A stretch of DNA of 5,654 bases. Origin: Chloroflexota bacterium. GTDB taxonomy: Bacteria > Chloroflexota > Anaerolineae > Ardenticatenales > Ardenticatenaceae. Positions within the stretch are counted from its first letter, which is position 1; each line of letters begins with the position of its first letter. Location of the stretch: contig DOUV01000159.1 in assembly GCA_003520455.1 (NCBI GenBank), positions 1-5,654 on the forward strand, read 5' to 3'. The notes below the pieces were generated by a model. That model had not been told where the DNA came from. It searched no databases and was given only the letters and a program-made list of their open reading frames with translations. Of the stretch, positions 1 to 4,073 are shown piece by piece. A program made the position numbers and the translations under genes.

Positions 1-522
1 ACGCGAGTCGCCCGCGACTGCATCGCCAATGGCCAGGGCATCGACCAGGCGGCGAGCCAGGGAGCCGCCGGCCGAAGTGAAGTGTTCCACCATCGCCTGG
101 CATCCCTCCCCACCCAAGAGCATGTTGCCCTGCGCAGCGCACCGCTCGCCGGTCACACCCCCGGCCCAGAAGCCGCACTTCGAGCCCGTGTAGCTGGCAA
201 CACCCCCTTGCCGGTCGATCACGGCCATTTGGCGCAGGTCGCGATGAGGATCTTTGGCCATCAGCCGGTCGACGACCTCTGCGGCGCTCAGCCCGCACCG
301 CAAGAGGTCCACTCCCTCGGGCCCGTTGCGCGCGTTCAGATGAGCCTGCAGCACCACGCCGCCGGCATCGCCCGCGCCCCAACAGGTCCGCGCGCCGACT
401 GCCAGAAACTTCGAAGCGATGGCGATACCCCAGGCCGGTACCACAGGATCATAGCCAACAATCGAATAGGTTGTGACGAGAGGACCTGGCGCGTTCACTG
501 TCTCGTGTTTCCTTTCTCCCAT
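1..522 (-). CDS. DUF1028 family protein, predicted Ntn-hydrolase-like (3' end outside window)
   Basis: The reading frame is open from an ATG at 522 to the left edge (174 codons), so the C-terminus is missing; single-domain members are usually a little over 200 residues. Family hallmarks read directly: TTYSIVGYDP near the start, WGIAIASKFLAVGA, then GPEGVDLLRCGLSAAEVVDRL, KDPHRDLRQMAVIDRQGGVA, a TGSKCGFWAG segment, AAQGNMLLGG, and AIGDAVAGDSR at the edge. The family (PF06267) has a predicted Ntn-hydrolase fold, unproven substrate, and in some members a C-terminal putative peptidoglycan-binding domain; whether one exists here cannot be seen. The start is uncertain: ATG 522 has AAGG about 6 nt upstream, while an in-frame GTG at 498 has AAGGA 11 nt upstream and gives an N-terminus closer to the family. 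Both leave extra residues before the conserved Thr-Tyr-Ser. It follows the M55 peptidase on the same strand after 270 bp, suggesting a shared peptide-degradation role. Family assignment is firm; function is inferred. Confidence 0.9.
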   Translation of the reverse strand, partial: MGERKHETVNAPGPLVTTYSIVGYDPVVPAWGIAIASKFLAVGARTCWGAGDAGGVVLQAHLNARNGPEGVDLLRCGLSAAEVVDRLMAKDPHRDLRQMAVIDRQGGVASYTGSKCGFWAGGVTGERCAAQGNMLLGGEGCQAMVEHFTSAGGSLARRLVDALAIGDAVAGDSR

Positions 523-792
523 GACGGCCCTTGGCCGCTCCCACACTCCGGGATGGCGAGGGGTACCCTGGCGCGGGAAGCGGCGAGCGTGTTGTCGCCC
601 GCTCGTGAGCGGTGTGGTTGAGAACAGCGAACGTGCTCTCGCGCTGCCTGCAACTCGTGCAGCCGCCGATTCCGCGCGCCGTCGCCACCGCGCGAGTCGC
701 TCACGACGATTTCAGGTGCCCCGCCCCTGACAGCAGCTCACCGGGTAAAGTCGAATCGTGCACAACCGGGGTGGCCTGACTCGTCCGATCGC
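523..792. other. Intergenic gap between M55 peptidase and DUF1028 gene, no gene seen
   Basis: This 270-bp stretch has only short frames with Arg/Ser/Ala-rich translations that resemble no family I know. It contains small hairpins: CGAGCG (584-589) can pair with CGCTCG (600-605), or CCGCTC (599-604) with GAGCGG (607-612), and the two pairings exclude each other. CTGCA (648-652) can pair with TGCAG (658-662). None is followed by a T-run on either strand, so I do not call a terminator. I found no convincing -35/-10 pair, so whether the DUF1028 gene is co-transcribed with the peptidase is open. Confidence 0.5.
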
Positions 793-1629
793 TTACGGCG
801 TATTGGCCCAGCGCTCGCTCGTTGCCAGCACGATCATGATCCAGTGCACCTGATACGCCTCGAGAAAGTCCCGGCAGGTGTAGCCACACGCGCGGCTATC
901 GAGCCGCTCGGCGCCGGGGATCATCGCCGCAGCGTCGGCCATGGCGGTGTCAAAGAAGCGCATCTCAAGCCGGATAGGAGGCTCGTACCGGGTCGGCGGC
1001 ATGTCGTCGAGGCGATCCAGCGCTCGCATGGTGGCCTCGCGAATCAGCGCGTGTGCCTTGGGTGGCGGCAGGATTTTGGCAGAGTAGGTGCCAATCGCTT
1101 CCATGACGGCCGCCGTTTCGATGTGCGGCATCCGCTCTTGCGCCTCGGCGACGGCGGTGGCATCGCCCGAGACCATCGCGACCGGCACGCCGAACTCGCC
1201 GGCAATGGCAGCATTGATGTCGATCTCACCGACCGGCTCGCCGTTCACCCGCACCTCGGAGACGACCCCGCTGTTCGTGGTGTGGTTCAAGACCCCCAAC
1301 GATCCGGCCCGCGCGTGAAATCCCACCATCAGCACGGCGTCGAAGGTCTCGTCGATCCCTTGCATCTGTCCCAACCGCCGATTCTGGCGCCCCCACACCA
1401 GCGTCGCCTCCGGGTGGAGCAAATCCAGAATGACATTCCGGCCATTGCTGTGTCCATCACAAACCAACACTTCCGTCGCGTCCATGTCGACGGCTCCCTG
1501 GACGGCGGCGTTGATATGCTCGGTCATCCACTTGCGGGCCTCGTAGTGCCGGCGTCCATCCCAGCCGGTATGTTCGCGATGGACGACGCCGCTCACGCCT
1601 TCCATATCCGAGGCGATGAAGATTTTCAC
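793..1629 (-). CDS. dppA: M55 family D-aminopeptidase (DppA-like zinc peptidase)
   Basis: 278 residues, matching the roughly 275 of Bacillus subtilis DppA, a cytoplasmic decameric zinc enzyme that removes N-terminal D-amino acids, with preference for peptides such as D-Ala-D-Ala. All expected metal ligands are visible: Asp8 and Glu10 in SDMEGVSG, His60 in CDGHSNGRN, His105 in MVGFHAR, and Glu135 in EPVGEIDIN. His116 in GVLNHT corresponds to the proposed catalytic His115 of DppA. The C-terminal part keeps the family pattern, with MIPGAERLDS and FLEAYQ. The start is GTG 1629: translation begins KIFIASDMEG as in the family, and GGAGGAG lies 4 nt upstream. The frame stays open upstream to 1923, but that would overlap the dppC end by about 150 bp and has no homologous sequence, so it is rejected. 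It follows dppC by 140 bp on the same strand, fitting hydrolysis of the imported peptide. Substrate is inferred from the family. Confidence 0.95.
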   Translation of the reverse strand: MKIFIASDMEGVSGVVHREHTGWDGRRHYEARKWMTEHINAAVQGAVDMDATEVLVCDGHSNGRNVILDLLHPEATLVWGRQNRRLGQMQGIDETFDAVLMVGFHARAGSLGVLNHTTNSGVVSEVRVNGEPVGEIDINAAIAGEFGVPVAMVSGDATAVAEAQERMPHIETAAVMEAIGTYSAKILPPPKAHALIREATMRALDRLDDMPPTRYEPPIRLEMRFFDTAMADAAAMIPGAERLDSRACGYTCRDFLEAYQVHWIMIVLATSERWANTP

Positions 1630-1633
1630 TATA

Positions 1634-1640
1634 CTCCTCC
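1634..1640 (-). promoter_or_regulatory. Strong Shine-Dalgarno site for the M55 gene
   Basis: GGAGGAG on the minus strand, followed by TATA and the GTG start at 1629. It is the strongest ribosome site in the window and decides this start over the longer open frame that runs back into dppC. Confidence 0.85.
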
Positions 1641-1687
1641 GAAGAAATAGGCCACCGCGCGTCCCGGCGCCCACAGCCGGTGGAACG

Positions 1688-1712
1688 GACGGATCAGTCG
1701 CGGAGCCTGGGG
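1688..1712. repeat. Duplicate of the dppC 3' end (copy 1, intergenic)
   Basis: These 25 bases match 1764-1788 with one mismatch (C at 1707, T at 1783), 76 bp apart. On the minus strand the copy reads as a codon for Pro followed by Arg-Leu-Arg-Asp-stop (stop at 1696-1694), mirroring the real DppC ending Pro-Lys-Leu-Arg-Asp-stop. Similarity is patchy further out: GAACG on the far side with one inserted base, and a GTCCCG(A/G)CG block at 1661-1669 versus 1752-1760. The 50 bp between the copies do not resemble dppC, so this is not a simple 76-bp tandem duplication. Confidence 0.85.
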
Positions 1713-1763
1713 GGCCACGCCGTGTGCTGCGTGATGGGCCCTGGATTGACGGTCCCGACGAAC

Positions 1764-1788
1764 GACGGATCAGTCGCGGAGCTTGGGG
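1764..1788. repeat. Direct repeat copy 2, overlapping the dppC stop codon
   Basis: Partner of the repeat at 1688-1712. It holds the last codons of dppC (Lys-Leu-Arg-Asp) and its TGA stop at 1772-1770 plus 6 bp beyond. Confidence 0.85.
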
Positions 1789-2693
1789 TCCATGACGTCG
1801 CGCAACCAGTCGCCCAGGAAGATAATCCCCAGCACCGTGTAAGAGATCGCAAGGCCAGGGAAGACGGCCATCCACCAGGCAGAGGCAAGGTATTCCCGCC
1901 CATCTGCGATCATCAGGCCCCACGTGACCGTCGGGGGCTGCACGCCGAGGCCAAGATAGCTGAGCGCCGACTCTGCCAGGATCGTACTGGAGACGTTGAG
2001 CGTTGCCAGCACGATAATGGAGGCAAAGGTGTTCGGTAAGATCTCCCGAAAGGCAATTCGCAGGTCCGATGAACCGATCACCCGGGCGGCCAGCACGTAT
2101 TCCCGTTCACGGATCGACAGGGTCTCGCCGCGCACGACCCGCGCGTAGCTCGCCCAGCCCGTGAACCCGAGAACGAGGATGATGGTCAGCAGGCTGGGGC
2201 CGAGCACCCCGATGACCGACAGGACCAGGATGATGAACGGAATCGAGAGGAAGATATCAATAAAGCGACTGATCACGGTATCGATCCGCCGGCCATAGAA
2301 GCCGGCAATGAGGCCCATAGCAGCGCCGGCAGTTCCGCTCACGAGCACGGCTGAGACGCCGATAATCACCGAGATCCGGCTCCCAACGAGCACGCGACTG
2401 TAGATATCCCGTCCCAACTGATCCGTCCCCAAGATATAGGCCGGATTGCTTCCCTCCATCCAGACCGGCGGCAGCAGCCGCTCCCGGCGGTGGTGTTGGG
2501 TCGGGTCGTGACGGGCGAGGATCGGCGCCGCCAGGGCAACGAACAAAACAGTCGCTACCATGACTGTGCCGACGATGCCTACCGGGCTTCGGCGCCACCG
2601 GCCAACCATGCGCTCCCACCGGCGCCTGCGCAGGCGCCCTATCTCGAGAACGGCGGCGCGCGCCTTATGCTCTTGTGCGACCGATGTCGCCAT
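1770..2693 (-). CDS. dppC: Peptide ABC transporter permease, DppC/OppC type
   Basis: One of two membrane subunits forming the channel of a peptide/nickel-class ABC importer. From ATG 2693 it is 307 residues, normal for the family. An Arg-rich cytoplasmic N-terminus (about 18-36) leads to the first membrane segment (about 39-60, the OppC N-terminal region). Then comes the subfamily hallmark LGTDQLGRDIYSR (88-100), and five further hydrophobic segments near 107-131, 139-163, 165-185, 222-245 and 275-295. The ATPase-contacting EAA loop is at about 199-228 (YVLAARVIGSSD, then REILPN), and the end is WLRDVMDPKLRD. The start is a choice: ATG 2693 has GGGA 5 nt and GGAG 10 nt upstream, while an in-frame GTG at 2714 overlaps the dppB stop by four bases but has no ribosome site. 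I prefer 2693. Tight coupling to dppB shows one operon. Dipeptide specificity is inferred from the neighbouring D-aminopeptidase; oligopeptides are possible. Confidence 0.95.
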   Translation of the reverse strand: MATSVAQEHKARAAVLEIGRLRRRRWERMVGRWRRSPVGIVGTVMVATVLFVALAAPILARHDPTQHHRRERLLPPVWMEGSNPAYILGTDQLGRDIYSRVLVGSRISVIIGVSAVLVSGTAGAAMGLIAGFYGRRIDTVISRFIDIFLSIPFIILVLSVIGVLGPSLLTIILVLGFTGWASYARVVRGETLSIREREYVLAARVIGSSDLRIAFREILPNTFASIIVLATLNVSSTILAESALSYLGLGVQPPTVTWGLMIADGREYLASAWWMAVFPGLAISYTVLGIIFLGDWLRDVMDPKLRD

Positions 2694-2710
2694 ATTGATC
2701 CCACTCCAGA

Positions 2711-3646
2711 TCACGAATAGCGGATACGCGGGTCGAGAAAGGAGTAAACAACATCAACCACGAGGTTGGATCCCATGATAATCAGGGACGTGACAAGGAG
2801 ACCCGCCTGGACAACCGAATTGTCACGGGTATAGATAGAATTGACCATGAGGCGTCCCATCCCGGGCCAGGCGAAGACCTGTTCTACGATCACTGCACCA
2901 CCCAACAGGAAGCCGATATTCAGACCCAACACCGTAACGACGGGGATGAGAGCGTTCCGGAGGGCATGCCGAAAGATGATCGTCCGTTCCCGCAGACCCT
3001 TGGCGCGCGCCGTAGTAATATAATCCTCGCGGATGACTTCCAACATCGACGAGCGGACCAACCGGGTCAGGGTGGTAATCAGCCCCGTGGAGAGCGTCAG
3101 CGCAGGCAAGATGAGATACTTAAAAGATGGTTCGCCGGAAATGGCGCCCGTTCCGGAGACCGGCAACCAGCGCAGGGTCACCGCGAACAGCAAAATGAGC
3201 ATAATGCCAAGCCAGAAGCTCGGCACTGCGCGCCCTCCCACCGAGAGGGCGGTGACCACGAAGTCGATGGCTGAGTTTCGTTTCAAGGCTGAAATAATGC
3301 CGAGCGGGAACGAAACGAGAATGCCGAAGAGCAGCGCTGTGACGCCGAGCTGAATTGTTCGGGGCAGTGCTGCTTTCACCAGATCCCACGCCGGTTGGCG
3401 ATTCACGAAGGAGCGACCGAAATCACCACGGATGGCACGGCGGAGAAACTCGACGTACTGGATATACACCGGCCTGTCGAAGCCATACGCCACACGCACC
3501 GCCTGAATCTGCGCCTCGGTGTAATAGTCCGGCACCATCTGTAACACCGGATCCCCTTTGAGACGAATCAGAAAAAATACAATCACCGTAACCCCAAAGA
3601 GGACAGGAATCATCTGCATGATGCGCCGCATGATATACTTCGCCAT
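2711..3646 (-). CDS. dppB: Peptide ABC transporter permease, DppB/OppB type
   Basis: Partner channel subunit, 311 residues, full length. The N-terminus AKYIMRRIMQMIPVLFGVTV is typical, with a first membrane segment at about 10-28. A periplasmic stretch contains YGFDRPVYIQYVEFLRRAIRGDFGRS (about 54-80, read in pieces). Further membrane segments lie near 98-120, 130-158, 176-197, 233-258 and 278-302. The EAA loop is clear at 209-235: DYITTARAKGLRERTI followed by RHALRNALIP. The end is FLDPRIRYS, also typical. The ATG at 3646 has GAGGG 6 nt upstream (3653-3657). The stop at 2713-2711 lies just before the dppC start. A 427-bp structured gap separates it from the binding-protein gene, so the permeases may be expressed at a different level from the binding protein. 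Family assignment is secure; the exact substrate is inferred. Confidence 0.96.
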   Translation of the reverse strand: MAKYIMRRIMQMIPVLFGVTVIVFFLIRLKGDPVLQMVPDYYTEAQIQAVRVAYGFDRPVYIQYVEFLRRAIRGDFGRSFVNRQPAWDLVKAALPRTIQLGVTALLFGILVSFPLGIISALKRNSAIDFVVTALSVGGRAVPSFWLGIMLILLFAVTLRWLPVSGTGAISGEPSFKYLILPALTLSTGLITTLTRLVRSSMLEVIREDYITTARAKGLRERTIIFRHALRNALIPVVTVLGLNIGFLLGGAVIVEQVFAWPGMGRLMVNSIYTRDNSVVQAGLLVTSLIIMGSNLVVDVVYSFLDPRIRYS

Positions 3647-3735
3647 TCACTTCCCTCAGCTTTCCACCTGGCAGGCGACCGTAGTCGGCGGGCGAAGGGC
3701 CAGTTCTGTCACCCTACTCCGATCCATCTGTCCAA

Positions 3736-3750
3736 TCTCACGGCGTGAGA
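3736..3750. repeat. Perfect inverted repeat, 6-bp stem
   Basis: TCTCAC, loop GGC, GTGAGA. The stem is perfect with a 3-nt loop. The segment GGCGTGA (3742-3748) could alternatively pair with TCACGCC (3912-3918), so it may take part in a longer fold. No T-run follows, so it does not look like an intrinsic terminator. Confidence 0.6.
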
Positions 3751-3752
3751 GA

Positions 3753-3840
3753 GAGCACGTCGCAGGGAGCGAGGCGAGGAGAAGACATTGTTTTCTTCGC
3801 TGACAAACACACACGGCTGAAGACCCGTTGCGACGTGCTC
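3753..3840. repeat. Perfect 12-bp inverted repeat enclosing 64 bp
   Basis: GAGCACGTCGCA at 3753-3764 is the exact reverse complement of TGCGACGTGCTC at 3829-3840. The enclosed 64 bases hold a further small stem, GAAGA (3781-3785) with TCTTC (3794-3798). The arms could be a closing helix of a structured RNA, terminal repeats of a very small element, or widely spaced protein-binding half-sites. I see no flanking target duplication. Confidence 0.7.
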
Positions 3841-3850
3841 CTTCCATGAA

Positions 3851-3916
3851 CGTGAGAGCCGGGGAAGATGTGCGGTTTCTCATTTGGACGGGAGTAGGAT
3901 GAGAATACGGTTCACG
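3851..3916 (+). repeat. Nested imperfect hairpin
   Basis: CGTGA (3851-3855) pairs with TCACG (3912-3916). After a two-base bulge, GCCG (3858-3861) pairs with CGGT (3908-3911), including a G-T pair. An inner helix TTCTCAT (3877-3883) pairs perfectly with ATGAGAA (3899-3905) around a 15-nt loop. The strand is given as plus because the G-T pair is stable only in plus-strand RNA; this is weak evidence. Confidence 0.45.
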
Positions 3917-3921
3917 CCAGT

Positions 3922-3969
3922 GCAGCCGGAGAGACATATCAGCGAAATGAAATGCCTCTCCGGTTCTGC
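3922..3969 (+). repeat. Long, nearly continuous hairpin
   Basis: CCGGAGAG (3926-3933) pairs with CTCTCCGG (3956-3963). The base extends either as GCAG (3922-3925) with CTGC (3966-3969) across a TT bulge, or as AG (3924-3925) with TT (3964-3965) in plus-strand RNA. The stem continues inward after single mismatches with CAT/ATG (3935-3937, 3952-3954) and TCA/TGA (3939-3941, 3948-3950), closing on the six-base loop GCGAAA. It resembles a folded RNA hairpin, but lacks the bulge, length and tetraloop of group II intron domain V. Confidence 0.65.
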
Positions 3970-4054
3970 AATTATCGACCTTCAAGCCTTTCAGGCACTG
4001 GAAGAGGTGCGCTCTCCATGCGAACGTGACAAACAGTCGGGCACCCGGCCCTCA

Positions 4055-4069
4055 GTGCCGAACCGGCAC
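4055..4069 (-). terminator. Hairpin just after the binding-protein stop codon, possible attenuator
   Basis: On the minus strand GTGCCG, loop GTT, CGGCAC: a perfect GC-rich 6-bp stem beginning 5 nt after the TAG stop (4076-4074). A second weaker stem, GGGC (4039-4042) with GCCC (4048-4051), follows, then CTGTTTGTC instead of a real T-run. Hairpins here are common in transport operons, where they protect the upstream message or partly stop transcription so that binding protein outnumbers permease. A strong intrinsic terminator is not supported. Confidence 0.4.
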
Positions 4070-4073
4070 GACA

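Larger units (their letters stand above)
3647..4073. other. 427-bp structured intergenic region between binding-protein and dppB genes
   Basis: No gene I can support. A minus-strand open frame (3985-3656) would need a TTG start and has a Ser/Arg/Cys-rich translation without recognisable motifs; a 66-codon plus-strand frame (3884-4084) is equally featureless. Instead the region is packed with inverted repeats: 3736-3750, 3753-3764 with 3829-3840, 3851-3861 with 3908-3916, 3877-3883 with 3899-3905, 3922-3933 with 3956-3969, 3986-3989 with 3993-3996, and 4055-4069. Several helices include G-T pairs that work as G-U only in a plus-strand RNA. No confident promoter or T-run was found on either strand. 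It could be a structured leader, a non-coding RNA, or a decayed mobile element. Confidence 0.55.

Noticed and set aside
82..621. Plus-strand open frame of 179 codons
   Set aside because: Mostly antisense to the DUF1028 gene, whose minus-strand translation matches the family along its full visible length.
844..1650. Plus-strand open frame of 268 codons
   Set aside because: Antisense to the M55 gene, which has all its zinc ligands; the translation is Arg/His/Gly-rich and unlike any family, a usual shadow in GC-rich DNA.
1652..1683. Possible hairpin CCACCG/CGGTGG before the M55 ribosome site
   Set aside because: Six base pairs with a 20-nt loop in GC-rich DNA is not convincing, and no T-run follows.
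793..1923. A longer, 376-residue version of the M55 protein starting at 1923
   Set aside because: The extra 98 residues overlap the dppC end, have no peptidase similarity, and the GTG at 1629 has a strong ribosome site and the exact family N-terminus.
3840..3970. Group II intron 3' end (domain V-like GAGCCG/CGGTTC pairs)
   Set aside because: The hairpins lack the 34-nt size, GNRA tetraloop and two-base bulge of domain V, and no reverse transcriptase or other intron domains are present.
3656..3985. Minus-strand 109-codon frame in the spacer upstream of dppB
   Set aside because: It needs a TTG start without a clear ribosome site, its composition is Ser/Arg/Cys-rich with no domain, and the region is better described as structured non-coding DNA.
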